Source of the DNA: Aradus depressus
Lineage: Eukaryota; Arthropoda; Insecta; Hemiptera; Aradidae
Direction of reading: 5' to 3'
DNA length: 64,000 nucleotides
Assembly (NCBI GenBank): GCA_963662175.1
Contig: OY759217.1
Location: forward strand, 52,738,108-52,802,107
Numbering within the stretch: the stretch's first letter is position 1; every line of letters begins with the position of its first letter. Position numbers and translations under genes: made by a program. The notes beneath the pieces are model-generated. The model worked only from the letters and a program-made list of their open reading frames with translations. It was not told where the DNA came from and ran no database searches. Of the stretch, positions 19,740 through 29,814 are shown piece after piece.

Positions 19740-22442
19740 TCAGGGGTCCTCCTCAGGCAGGAGGTCACGCGGCCAACGACGATTCAGTCGCCGAGGAGGC
19801 CCGCCCGGCAAGGACCGGACCGACATGGCTTCCACCAGTGTATTCGGATGTGACGTGAACTTGTTGTGCAAATTTGTGTATAATTGTTGTCTAACTTCGT
19901 GTAAGAATGGTATGTTCAGGTCATGATGTAATGTTATGTTTGATACGTAGTAAGGGCATTGTGTGATTGTTCGGAGGATTTTATTTTGAATGACTTGAAT
20001 TCTTTTTGTGTGTGAGGGCTTAGCTGAACCCCAGAGCTGAACGCCATACGTCCAGATAGGCCTGATAACGGTCTTGTAGACACCCAGTTTGTGGTTGAGG
20101 TGAAGTTGAGATCGCTTGTCTAGTAGTCTTTTGAGTAGTCCAAATCGCCGTTTCATTTTCTGTCGAGTCTGTGTAACATGTTTATTCCATGTCAGTCGTC
20201 TGTCAAGATAGAGTCCTAAGTATCGTACGTCTTTGTCATGTTTTAGAGGGACATTATTCAGCCATACAGTTGGGCAGTCACCGCGCCTCAAGGCGAATGT
20301 AACATGAAGGGATTTGATCTCATTTATTTTCACCTTCCACAGACGCAACCAACCCTCTAGAAGGTGTAAGTGCTCCTGCAGAGATTTGGATGCGTCCCCA
20401 GCCGATTTATTAGTAGCTAAAATTGCTATGTCATCGGCGTAGGTGGCTAACACCGTCTCAGGCGATGTTGGGATGCTGGATGTGCTTGCAACATAGAGAA
20501 GTGGACCCAGAATGCTCCCCTGTGGGACACCAGCTCTTATGGGTTGAACGTCAGAGTGGACACTGCCCTGTCTGACCTGGAAAAAACGATCATCCAGGTA
20601 AGAGCGGAGAAGACGATAATAACCGTCAGGGATCACATGTTTCAGCTTATACAGCAGCCCAACATGCCAGACACGGTCGAAAGCTTGACTCACATCCAAA
20701 AATGCTGCGGAGCAATAACACTTCCTTTCCAAAGCAGAGGAAATCTCATCAACTAATCTGTGACATTGTTGAAGTGTTGAGTGTTTCTGTCGGAATCCGA
20801 ACTGATGATTCGGAATAAGGTCGTGTTCTTCGAAGAGAGGTAATAGGCGGCTAAGAAGAATTTTTTCAAAGAGTTTAGAAGAAGTGGGAAGAAGACTTAT
20901 GGGGCGGTATGAAGAGAGTAAGTGTTTAGGTTTATCTGGTTTCGGAGCTAAAGTAATGATAGAAAATTTCCAAAGAACTGGGAAGTAGGAAAGGCGAAGG
21001 ATGCAATTGTAAATGTAGGTAAGAAAGATGACAGCTTTGCGCGGAAGATTTTTCAAGACTCTGGCAGTAATGAGATCATAGCCAGGGCTCTTCTTGTTGG
21101 GAAGCTGAAGGATAGCCTGCTGCACCTCAGACGGAGTGATGGGTTTCGGCGGTAAATTCAGTTGTAGAGGTGTGTTGAGGAAATCGTGTATGTGTTTATG
21201 AAGTGGATGATGAATGTCATGGGGTGTAAAAGTGTCTGTTAAGTGTTGAGAAAATAATTGTGCTTTTTCCTCGTCCGATTTAGCCCATGATCCGTCCGGG
21301 TTTTGACTGGGAAAGGAGGAGGAAGAAAAGTTCAGTAGACGTCTGGTTGCTCTCCACAGAGATCCATCGTCAGTGGCTAGTGTGTCAGTGTAAAGTGAAA
21401 ACGTTTCGGCTTTGTATTGTGCTATAGCTGTTTTGAGTTCGTGTGTGAGTCTATTGAGTCGTGTTTTGATGGATGGGTATCTATGTATTTGCCACTGACG
21501 ACGACATCTGCGCTTCTCAACCAGCAGCCTTCTAATGTGCTGTGGTACGTTGTGTGTGTGTATGTGGACAGGCTGAGCGGAGGTGCTACTGCTCCATGCC
21601 GCCTCCTGAAGTGTTGTTGTGAAAGAGTTCACTGCATCATCCAGGTCATGAGGTGCTTTCAGGGTGACTGACAGATTAAGTCTGTCTGTCACAATATCTC
21701 TGAATCTGTCCCAATCAATGAGCCCTGAAGTGAGGGAGGGTCGGGGTGTCTTCTGAATAGGTTGGGAGTCTAGGGTAAAAATTACTGGAGAATGGTCTGA
21801 TGTTAAGTCGGGAATTATTTCTAATGATGTATAGGGGAAGAATTTCGAAGCTACAAAAAAGTCTAGGATATCGGGAAGTTTTCTTCTGTTAGTTGGCCAA
21901 TATGTGGGTTCTCGGGGGGAATAGACTCTGTATCGTCTGTCCGTCAATACGTAGTTAAGTGTCTGTCCTCGCGGGTTGTTGACCCTACATCCCCACTCCA
22001 GGTGCTTAGCATTGTAGTCTCCACCGGCCATGAAGTCATCACCCAGAGTGTCGAAGTAGTTGGTGAAGTGTTGCGGGGTAATGTTGTGGCGTGGAGGACA
22101 GTAAACTGAAGCAAGTGTGAAATTGTGAGAAGCTGATGAGATTTCGACCGCTGTCGATTGAAGGTGAGGTTCGCAGAAGGAAGGCAGAAAGTGATGCACC
22201 AAACCTCTCCTGACAAGCACCGCCGTTCCTGCATGGCCTGTCCCGTCTGGATGGTCCGTCCGGTAAGTCGTGTATCCGTCTATGTGAAATCGGGTCAAAT
22301 CTGTAAAGTGAGTTTCAGTTATTAAAGCGACATCAATTCGCCTCTCCCGAAGTACGTAAGTCAGTTCACCTGAATGTCTAACAAGACCATTAGCATTCCA
22401 TAGGAGCACTATCAGGGACCTGCCTGTGAAGGGATTAGACAT
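19740..22442 (-). CDS. LINE ORF2: endonuclease-reverse transcriptase, 900 aa, intact
   Basis: This would be the replication enzyme of the element, nicking target DNA and copying the element RNA from the nick. Residues 1-225 are an APE-type endonuclease: NAN at 17-19, ITETHF with E43, GGDYNAKH at 140-147 and the catalytic SDHSPV at 215-220. The RT domain spans about 430-750: YRPIS near 512, motif A FLDVSQAFD at 581-589, AGVPQGSILGP at 637-647 and the catalytic YADD at 668-671. The thumb and C-terminus contain RYLGLYLDRRLTW and end with RRWPRDLLPEEDP. No stop interrupts it, and the length is that of a full Jockey ORF2. Lack of decay implies a young insertion. It starts inside the end of ORF1. 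Confidence 0.95.
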   Translation of the reverse strand: MSNPFTGRSLIVLLWNANGLVRHSGELTYVLRERRIDVALITETHFTDLTRFHIDGYTTYRTDHPDGTGHAGTAVLVRRGLVHHFLPSFCEPHLQSTAVEISSASHNFTLASVYCPPRHNITPQHFTNYFDTLGDDFMAGGDYNAKHLEWGCRVNNPRGQTLNYVLTDRRYRVYSPREPTYWPTNRRKLPDILDFFVASKFFPYTSLEIIPDLTSDHSPVIFTLDSQPIQKTPRPSLTSGLIDWDRFRDIVTDRLNLSVTLKAPHDLDDAVNSFTTTLQEAAWSSSTSAQPVHIHTHNVPQHIRRLLVEKRRCRRQWQIHRYPSIKTRLNRLTHELKTAIAQYKAETFSLYTDTLATDDGSLWRATRRLLNFSSSSFPSQNPDGSWAKSDEEKAQLFSQHLTDTFTPHDIHHPLHKHIHDFLNTPLQLNLPPKPITPSEVQQAILQLPNKKSPGYDLITARVLKNLPRKAVIFLTYIYNCILRLSYFPVLWKFSIITLAPKPDKPKHLLSSYRPISLLPTSSKLFEKILLSRLLPLFEEHDLIPNHQFGFRQKHSTLQQCHRLVDEISSALERKCYCSAAFLDVSQAFDRVWHVGLLYKLKHVIPDGYYRLLRSYLDDRFFQVRQGSVHSDVQPIRAGVPQGSILGPLLYVASTSSIPTSPETVLATYADDIAILATNKSAGDASKSLQEHLHLLEGWLRLWKVKINEIKSLHVTFALRRGDCPTVWLNNVPLKHDKDVRYLGLYLDRRLTWNKHVTQTRQKMKRRFGLLKRLLDKRSQLHLNHKLGVYKTVIRPIWTYGVQLWGSAKPSHTKRIQVIQNKILRTITQCPYYVSNITLHHDLNIPFLHEVRQQLYTNLHNKFTSHPNTLVEAMSVRSLPGGPPRRLNRRWPRDLLPEEDP

Positions 22443-22977
22443 GTGTGAGGGTTAACTTTTGGATAAGCGAAGTGAGCAAGGAAAATAGAGGGGTGACCAA
22501 GTTTTGAATTTGAGAAATGAAGGATGAAAGAAGATCGTTGATACCTTGGAATGAGTTTGGCTCGGTCCCTGACTGTACTGGGTCAGCCCGGGGTTGCTGC
22601 ATCCGCACCCTCTTGAGGGGAGGCGGGGGTGGGGAGGTGACGTGTGCATAAGATAGTGGGGGTTGTATGGTGTTGGTGGAGAAATGGGGCCGGGTAGCTG
22701 GCCGGGCAGCCTCCCGAGGACCTCCCACAGACCCACTTACCTGAGGAGGCGGGGCGGTGACCAGCCGGCTCCCCGCATTGGTCACTGGTGCTGGTACTGG
22801 GGCCGCACGTCGACTGCCAGGGTTGCTCCGCCGACTTCTGAGGTCCCGGTAGACCGTGCACCCCTTATAGTTGGCGGGATGCTGGCCTTGACAGAGCGCG
22901 CATGTTGGGGGCTCCTTAAGACTCCTGGGGCACTCCGGGGATGGATGCTGCTCTCCGCACCGCACACAACGCACCAT
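22435..22977 (-). pseudogene. LINE ORF1, C-terminal part (zinc knuckles 2 and 3)
   Basis: The open frame of 180 codons begins at the LTR-element junction. It shows CVRCGEQHPSPEC (C-X2-C-X3-H-X4-C) and CALCQGQHPANYKGC (C-X2-C-X3-H-X6-C), then a long proline/alanine-rich tail and a hydrophobic end. ORF1 proteins of this clade bind element RNA. The Met shown as a start is internal: the true ORF1 continues upstream beyond the insertion at 28217. Overlap with the ORF2 start is 22435-22442. Confidence 0.88.
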
Positions 22978-22981
22978 GTTA

Positions 22982-23762
22982 TGTGATGTACACTACGGAA
23001 CATTTTTTTAATGAAAAGAGGTAATTTTTTTTTATTATAATCTAATATCATATATATATTAGATATATATCAAGGAGTTTGAGAAACAAAACAAGAAAAC
23101 ATATAAAAAACAGCTGTGAAATAGTGTTAAAAATGTAATGGAGTCGTGAGCTAGCTCTAAAACGGTGCATGTGGTTTTGATATGTTTTAAATAAAATGAA
23201 ATTGAACAATTAGATGAAAGTTGACTGGGGTGGAATTAAAGTGTGAAGAGTTGACGGGGTCTGGTTTCTGTGGTAGAGGCGTCGAGAAGGTACAATTAAT
23301 AATATCTATTTTCAATATGCCCAAATAAAAAAAAAAAAGAAATAGTTTTTTTAAGTATTAATTTAATGTTTTTGTGCCATTGTAAATTTTTGTTTTGTTT
23401 GTTCAAATAAGTTTTTTTTAAATTTAAATATGTAAATATAGATAATAACCCAATTATTTGTCCTCTTCAAATTCTATCCTATTCATCTTCCCTGTTGTCC
23501 CAGTAGTATCATTTAAAAAACCTTTGGATTAGAAATTAATATTATTTAAAATTATTTAAAAATTGGTATCTCTTTGTGAATCCAAGTGTAAAGTTTGTTT
23601 AATTGAATTTTTTTCGTTGTATACGTGTACTTTCTTAAAAATTGCACGTCTTAAATTATTGATAATATTTTTTTAGGGCAATTTTCGGCAAACTACTGTA
23701 GAAATCAAAATTTAAATAAACAAAAGAGATCAAATTTCTACAGGAAATGTGGTAGCAAACAA
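22982..23762 (+). repeat. left LTR, 781 bp
   Basis: It starts TGTGATGTACACTACGGAAC and ends GGTAGCAAACAA, so the terminal CA is not strict. AT-rich with A12 and T runs; CAAATAAAAA near 23321 could serve polyadenylation. It equals the right LTR in length and, by eye, in sequence. Confidence 0.9.
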
Positions 23763-24033
23763 GTTTTTATCACATTTTTGGCATATCCCTTGTGTGGACG
23801 ATTTTCGCCACAAAGCCCCATCATATTTTGGCAAAACCTTGATGGGAGAATTTTTTTTTATATTAATTAAAGTAGGGAAACAGGTTGAAAAAGATGAAAA
23901 GGATAGAATAGAGACAAATAAGGGTTACATTTAATTTTGAGAAATAATTTTTTTTTGCCAACTTCAAAAGAAGGTTATTATTTTATATAACATTGTTTTT
24001 GTTTAGTAATTATATATTTAGTAAAGTAAGAAA

Positions 24034-25269
24034 ATGCCAATTACCAGAGGACAAGCGAGATTAGAGGAGGAAAGTAGAGAGGAAGGGTCAAGTTCGGAGG
24101 AAAGATCCGATATGGAGTTATCGGAAGATAGAGAAAGGGAGACTCCAGCCGCAATGGAGTCCATGCAGGGTACAGGTGAGGAGTCGCAAGGGGAGGGGGT
24201 AAATAAAGATAAAGAAAAAGAGGGCATTGCTGCTCCTGATATGGAATGGCTCCGTGTTGTGTTGACAAAGTTAACTGGGGATATGGGAAATTTAAGGGGG
24301 GATATGGGAAATTTAAGGGGGGATATTGGAAATATCAATCAAAAAATAGAAGAACAGGGAAAAGAATTAAGGGGGGATATTGGAAATATCAATCAAAAAA
24401 TGGAAGAGCAAAGTAATAAATTAGGAAATTTAGAGACAAATTTAAAAAGGGAAATGGGGGACAAATTAGGAAAATTAGAGACAAACTTAAGGGGTGACAT
24501 TAAAGATTTAGAGGTGAGATTAGATAAGCAGGTGGATAGCTTGAAGGATCAAATAGGGAGTTTAGAAATAAAAAATCAAGAGTTAGAAGACAAAGTTGAT
24601 CAGGTAGCAGAAAGTTTAAAGGGGGAATTTAATCAAAAAATAAGCATTTTGGACGAGGGAGTGAAAATTCAGATGGAAGGAATAATCTGTAAACTAAGTG
24701 TTGCAAAAGAAAACTGTGATGAGCGGTTTCGAATTTTAGAATCGAAGTTGTCAAGAGTTGGGGAGGACAATAGCGTCCAAACAGCTGTAATTTCTGAACG
24801 AATAAGCCGTGTAGAGGGAGTTCACGAAGAAGGAACAGAGAATAACAGTGGGGAGGAACAGACCCAAATTTTAGAGAAAGATGTGGAGGAAGAGAGTCAA
24901 AATGTAGAAAAATTAGAATTAAGTGAAATTCAAGAAAATATGATGAATGTTGATGTGGATGGACAGAGTGAAAGGAACATTTGGATGTTATTAGACAAAA
25001 CAAACGAACAGACTGAGGACAACAAACAAAAGACAAATTTTAATTTTAAAGAAAATATAGTTAAAACTTACAGACAAACTGGAAATAGAAAGGAGGCTAA
25101 TAAAAGTTATAAGAACAATTTTAAAAAGAGAGTAAAAGCATTCAAACAGGTATTAAGGACAAAATTAACACTCAACAAATATTTAGAAAAGGGGGAGGGG
25201 ATTTTTAAAGACATAATTCGCCGGGGCATCCGGAAAAAGATAAAATTAAATTTGGGCTTTGCAATATAA
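24034..25269 (+). CDS. Gag-like coiled-coil protein of the LTR element, 411 aa
   Basis: The frame starts MPITRGQARLEEES, a beginning typical of arthropod Gypsy-type Gag proteins, followed by an acidic stretch. Residues about 80-250 are a long heptad-rich coiled coil with two kinds of short internal repeats (GDMGNLR twice; GDIGNINQK twice; LGNLETNL and LGKLETNL). Then comes an acidic Q/E-rich segment, and the last 65 residues are strongly basic (KKRVKAFKQVLRTKLTLNKY), perhaps for RNA binding. There is no CCHC knuckle and no major homology region that I can see. The uninterrupted frame in a young element suggests it is made. It may assemble particles, but this is inferred; a chance domesticated coiled-coil gene cannot be excluded. 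Confidence 0.75.
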   Translation: MPITRGQARLEEESREEGSSSEERSDMELSEDRERETPAAMESMQGTGEESQGEGVNKDKEKEGIAAPDMEWLRVVLTKLTGDMGNLRGDMGNLRGDIGNINQKIEEQGKELRGDIGNINQKMEEQSNKLGNLETNLKREMGDKLGKLETNLRGDIKDLEVRLDKQVDSLKDQIGSLEIKNQELEDKVDQVAESLKGEFNQKISILDEGVKIQMEGIICKLSVAKENCDERFRILESKLSRVGEDNSVQTAVISERISRVEGVHEEGTENNSGEEQTQILEKDVEEESQNVEKLELSEIQENMMNVDVDGQSERNIWMLLDKTNEQTEDNKQKTNFNFKENIVKTYRQTGNRKEANKSYKNNFKKRVKAFKQVLRTKLTLNKYLEKGEGIFKDIIRRGIRKKIKLNLGFAI

Positions 25270-27415
25270 TTGCATTAGCCACTTTTTATAGTGAACCTAT
25301 TTTTTTTTTGCAACTCGGATGAGTTTGAGGAAATGACTGACAGACTAACATGACAGAATTAGGATTAATTTAAAATATGACGAAGTGACCATGGACTAAT
25401 ATAATAGTATGGATGATACATTTATTTTTGGATGAGAGAATTTTGGTACATGAAGAGTATGAATGAATTTTGGTATAGTTCTGCGTTTAAATTAATTAGG
25501 ATTTAAATTAATTAGGATTTACATTTTTTTAGGATTAGATTAGATATTAGGATCAGTATAAAAATTAATCTAAGATTATATTTAAGGATTAGTCATCCAA
25601 ATTTAATATATACAAATTATTTATTTGAGACTTACTTGTTAATAACGATTTTATTGAAAATTAAAACATATATATATACAGCTGATTTTGAACGAACATA
25701 ATATGGAAGAAGATAGATTTTTTTTTTATTATATTTTTTTATTACAAATGTTAGAAAGATAAAATCAGCAGGCTGAGAGATGCCTAGATCTCTTTGGAGA
25801 CATGACGAACTTCCTGAGGCCGAGTCAAGGGGACAGATTCTCTGTTTCGGAACTGTTCAGCTAGGATACCGGACGTGACTAAATCATTATAATATTATAA
25901 ATTAGAAAGACGAACGAAACTGTATAGAAGCCGTGGAATGATAATATATTATATAAATTGTATGTATGCATAGGTTAGTAAATTTTTGTTATTATAAATT
26001 CTATTATTTAGACTATTTCATTTATTATTTTGAGTAACATTTTTTCTACGTAAATTTGTTTAATAGAGAGAGTAGATGAGAATGGGAAGAGTTGTAGGAG
26101 CAAATTATATAACTTTAGGAATAGGAACAAACAAAGGGTAATATTAATTAGAGAAGTTTTGAATTAATTGCTGATGACATTCTTTTAGACGTCGGGATTA
26201 TATAGATTTGTTTTGGGAGATATTATTTTTAATCCTAGTAAGAGATAGTGATTAATTAGAAATATATATTTTTTTTGATCTGTGGGAGATGATTTTTTTT
26301 TGTGTGTCGACTAGAAAGAACTAGCGATATATTGGAGATATATATTTTTTTTCTGCATGGAAGATGATTTTTGTATGTCGACTAGAACGAACTAGCGATA
26401 TAATGGAGATTTATATTGTAGTGTTGGTTGCCTACCTGAGATAGGAGGAACCGTATTTTTGCTACATCGACGAAAGTATTCTTAGGGTGTAATTAGTTAG
26501 GTAAGTAAATTGAAATGAAATATATGTGAGATACATTTTTTTAGTTAGGAAGTATGAAGGACGTCTCAAAGAATTTAATACCTCAAAAGACAAGTACTAT
26601 ATATATATTAAATAAATTAAATTTGTATTCCTTATTACCCTGCGTGAGGCCTAATTTTGATTGTTAAGTAATATTTTGGAAGTGTGATGAAGTAAAACCG
26701 AAGGATTTATTTAATTTTTATTTCAAGTAAATTTTTTATATACAATCTTTTTATATAATTATTTTGAATACATACAATTGTATATTGATGGTAAAGGCGG
26801 AAAGTAAAATTAATTGGCAATTTCTTAAATCTATATGCAACTTGATTATTTCCAAACTTAATTTCATGACTATGACTGAACCTGTAAATATGTAAAAAAA
26901 AAAAATTTAGTATTATGTTATTTTTTTTATGTTCAATTAGTTCCAATTTTTATAAATTTAAGTTAACATTTTCTTTAGGTTAAGGATTAATTGTAAATTT
27001 TTAGATTAATATTCGTCTTTGTTTATTAGAAATTAGGTACGTATATATATAAGTTTAATAATTGTAAATAGTTATAAAAAAATAAAAAATGGGCATATAT
27101 GTATAAAAAGAGCGTCGAATTGGGCATATAAAAAATAAAAATAAATCAGTGAGTGTAAGTGAGAGAGAGACTTCGATACATCGTTGATCAATGAGTTGAA
27201 GACATCAAGGAGCCAGCCAACATGTGCGTTCGAGGAGGAGCCCATCATGTGAATTGGAGGAAGACGTTAATCCATCTGTGTATTGAAGGAGGAAGCTTAT
27301 CATGTGGATTCGAGGAAGAAGCTAATCAACCTGTGTATTGGAAGAAATTAAATCTGAAAGAACTTATATAAAAAAAAAAAAAAAAAAAAATTTTGTGAAC
27401 AAACATTTTTTTTTT
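25270..27415. other. non-coding interior of the LTR element
   Basis: This AT-rich 2.1 kb has no coding signal. Two short tandem duplications are visible: about 26283-26410 (GACTAGAAAGAACTAGCGATAT and GACTAGAACGAACTAGCGATAT, period about 75 bp) and 27200-27340 (CATGTGNATTCGAGGAAGA-like units). A21 and T10 runs lie near 27370-27415. The length may matter for packaging rather than coding. Confidence 0.6.
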
Positions 27416-27435
27416 AAAAAGAAGGAAAAGGCAAA
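27416..27435 (+). promoter_or_regulatory. polypurine tract
   Basis: Twenty bases, nineteen of them purines, abut the right LTR (AGAAGGAAAAGGCAAA), the position where plus-strand DNA synthesis is primed. At the left LTR a TGGCATATCCC candidate primer site lies 16 bases in (23779), unusually far, and is unproven. Confidence 0.75.
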
Positions 27436-28216
27436 TGTGATGTACACTACGGAACATTTTTTTAATGAAAAGAGGTAATTTTTTTTTATTATAATCTAAT
27501 ATCATATATATATTAGATATATATCAAGGAGTTTGAGAAACAAAACAAGAAAACATATAAAAAACAGCTGTGAAATAGTGTTAAAAATGTAATGGAGTCG
27601 TGAGCTAGCTCTAAAACGGTGCATGTGGTTTTGATATGTTTTAAATAAAATGAAATTGAACAATTAGATGAAAGTTGACTGGGGTGGAATTAAAGTGTGA
27701 AGAGTTGACGGGGTCTGGTTTCTGTGGTAGAGGCGTCGAGAAGGTACAATTAATAATATCTATTTTCAATATGCCCAAATAAAAAAAAAAAAGAAATAGT
27801 TTTTTTAAGTATTAATTTAATGTTTTTGTGCCATTGTAAATTTTTGTTTTGTTTGTTCAAATAAGTTTTTTTTAAATTTAAATATGTAAATATAGATAAT
27901 AACCCAATTATTTGTCCTCTTCAAATTCTATCCTATTCATCTTCCCTGTTGTCCCAGTAGTATCATTTAAAAAACCTTTGGATTAGAAATTAATATTATT
28001 TAAAATTATTTAAAAATTGGTATCTCTTTGTGAATCCAAGTGTAAAGTTTGTTTAATTGAATTTTTTTCGTTGTATACGTGTACTTTCTTAAAAATTGCA
28101 CGTCTTAAATTATTGATAATATTTTTTTAGGGCAATTTTCGGCAAACTACTGTAGAAATCAAAATTTAAATAAACAAAAGAGATCAAATTTCTACAGGAA
28201 ATGTGGTAGCAAACAA
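27436..28216 (+). repeat. right LTR, 781 bp
   Basis: This is the same sequence as the left LTR in a line-by-line reading, including homopolymer lengths (A12, T9). It is preceded by the purine tract and followed by GTTA, the target duplicate. Confidence 0.9.
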
Positions 28217-28926
28217 GTTATTATCACAGTTATTGCAGTAGGTCCGAGAATGCCCGTAGGCCATGCACCTCTTGCACTGTATAATTTCCCGTTTCTTCTT
28301 GGGTTCCTCCACTTTAATCCTTGTATATAACAAGGAGCCTAAGTTAAAAATGTCCTTATTGTTCACTCCAGGCTCTAGGTCAACAAAGAAAAAAGGAAGA
28401 GCCTTCTTCGTGCCCGCCTGTAGAACGTTTGTGACGTTCCTTACAATGAAACCTTTCTCCCGCAATCCTTCCTTTATTTCGATAAGGCTCGCAGAAGGGT
28501 GTAGGTGTCTTATCACAACCCGGAAAGCCCTATCCTGTTCCAATTGATAGGTATGAAACTCATACCCCCTCTCTCGGAACAGCGTGACCGTCATTCGGTA
28601 TGCTTCCGCTGTGTCAAGGTAGATGATTAACGAGCCTGCCTAGATTTGCATTGAAATTTATCTTTTATGATGCCATTAAGTTGTTGGCATAACTCCCGAA
28701 AATTGACATTAGATTTCAGGTAAATAGGAGGTGGTTTGCACTCCTCAGAAGGCAAGTTCTCCAGTGGACTATACGTGTTGCTGGTACTCACCTGGAGATC
28801 CTTGAGTACCTTCACCTTATGCATATCACCTGATGGGGGTGTGTTTTTTCTTTTGATTGGCACTTGATGCCACTCCATCTCCGAGGTGCTTGGGATGTTC
28901 AAATCGCTGTCAGTTACTGCATCCAT
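28217..28926 (-). pseudogene. LINE ORF1, N-terminal and middle part, frameshifted
   Basis: It starts at ATG 28926 (MDAVTDSDLNIPS...). A frame of 99 codons ends at 28627; the protein resumes one frame over (AEAYRMTVTLFRERGYEFHTYQ, then FRVVIRHLHPSA), the RNA-binding middle domain of Jockey-clade ORF1. One missing base near 28625-28630 explains the break. The first knuckle, CKRCMAYGHSRTYC (C-X2-C-X4-H-X4-C), is just before the LTR-element insertion point, and the GTTA duplicate at 28217-28220 lies in frame with the other half. Confidence 0.88.
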
Positions 28927-29115
28927 GTCCTGGATGTAGAACTCCCAGCAACAAACAAAATTAAAAAGAAATGAAAATAATATTTACAAACAAAACATAG
29001 AACACAATTATAAAAACAAACGAAAAGAAACAAACAAAATAACAAGTAATTAAGAACAAAACGTATTTTTAAATTAAGAAAAGAAAGTAAGGTTAAATTT
29101 AATGTTTATCGTACT
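28927..29115 (-). other. LINE 5'UTR
   Basis: This A/T-rich leader lies between the 5' target duplication and the ORF1 start. It contains AAACAAACAAAA-like runs and no ORF. An internal promoter is expected from the clade but no motif is clear. Confidence 0.6.
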
Positions 29116-29522
29116 ACGAACAAATTTAAAAAAAAAAAAAAAAAAAAAAATTAATCAAATCCATCAAGTCGTTCGTGAGTTATAGCGGTACAACGCACAG
29201 ACATTTTCAGCTTTATATATATATGATTTCATATTTTTTAATGGTAGATTCCCTACTTCCACTCTCCCGAAAAAATGACTTTTTGTTCAAATAATTTTAA
29301 ACCCATATAATTTGGTTTTTTTACTGATTTTAATACTTCTAAAATATCTAGAAGCTGTTTTCAATATTTTGCTTATTTCTGGTTTTATAGCGGTTCCAAA
29401 TTGCATTTAACTTTTCATTTCTAAAATTAATGTCTCAAAAGATAAATGATACTTAACATTTTTTGCAGAGATGTTGTGAAGCACTTAATAAAAAGTGAAG
29501 AAAAAACTTATGTTTTATAATA

Positions 29523-29757
29523 TGGGAGTACTTTCGGTAATACTTTGGTGGACATGAGCCCGACTCTACTTTGGAAATCCAAATTTTGCCTACCCTAAAA
29601 TTTTATTCATCTAGTGTAGGGGTCTTTAACGAATACCTGACATGGCTCGGGACCATCGCATAACGTCCCAACCGAAGGATAGCGTGCTTCAGTTTATTTT
29701 ACCTCCCAGATAACGTGGAAGTCGCAAGCATGCTACCCACTCTGCTACCGGCGCTTT
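29523..29757 (-). mobile_element. SINE-A, tail-truncated
   Basis: The plus text has TGGTGGACATGAGCCCGACT, CCTACCCTAAAATTTTATTC, GGGGTCTTTAACGAATACC and TCTGCTACCGGCGC, ending at the tRNA head. The usual 3' tail is lost. Confidence 0.78.
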
Positions 29758-29814
29758 ATTTTTTAAATTAAAAACCATCTAATTAGATGCAGTATATTAT
29801 CAATTGTATTATTA

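Larger units (their letters stand above)
22982..28216 (+). mobile_element. LTR retroelement with only a Gag-like ORF (non-autonomous)
   Basis: Two 781-bp direct repeats (22982-23762 and 27436-28216) show no differences by eye. They start TGTGATGTACACTACGG and are flanked by a 4-bp duplication GTTA (22978-22981, 28217-28220). A purine tract lies directly before the right repeat. The 3.67-kb interior has one ORF (24034-25269) and no protease, RT, RNase H, integrase or envelope signal. Four-base duplication, TG start and coiled-coil Gag fit a Ty3/Gypsy-type relative of the TR-GAG kind, depending on another element for its enzymes. Orientation follows the ORF and purine tract. Confidence 0.88.
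19601..29115 (-). mobile_element. near-complete Jockey-type LINE, interrupted by an LTR element
   Basis: The 12-bp target duplication ACGAACAAATTT lies at 19589-19600 and 29116-29127. Without the 5.2-kb LTR insertion and its 4-bp duplication the LINE measures about 4.28 kb, normal for the Jockey clade. On the minus strand: 5'UTR (29115-28927), ORF1 (28926 to 22435, interrupted), ORF2 (22442-19740), about 140-bp 3'UTR and a poly-A tail (plus T run up to 19618). ORF1 stop and ORF2 start overlap by 8 bases (ATGTCTAA), suggesting coupled translation of ORF2. ORF2 is intact; ORF1 carries a one-base frameshift and the insertion. Confidence 0.93.
19161..29228. repeat. repeat C: old element hosting the nested insertions
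   Basis: The left part (19161-19600) opens with TAATACCCGGCGTTGCCCGG, a motif I know from dispersed repeats of many invertebrates. It holds a 128-bp tandem duplication (TTTCTCATTAATCGTTGCAA at 19349, diverged copy at 19477). The right part (29128-29228, GTCGTTCGTGAGTTATAGCG to TATATATATATG) is its 3' end. The LINE and LTR elements lie between, so the three layers were laid down in that order. Confidence 0.7.

Noticed and set aside
20544..22234. Plus- and minus-strand secondary frames within the LINE ORF2
   Set aside because: Shadows of the intact 900-codon ORF2; no domain in those frames.
23762..23790. Primer binding site directly after the left LTR
   Set aside because: The only TGG-start candidate (TGGCATATCCC) is 16 bases inside and I could not match it to a tRNA 3' end, so it is not listed as a feature.
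24629..25036. 135-codon minus-strand frame in the LTR element
   Set aside because: Antisense shadow of the Gag-like coiled-coil ORF.
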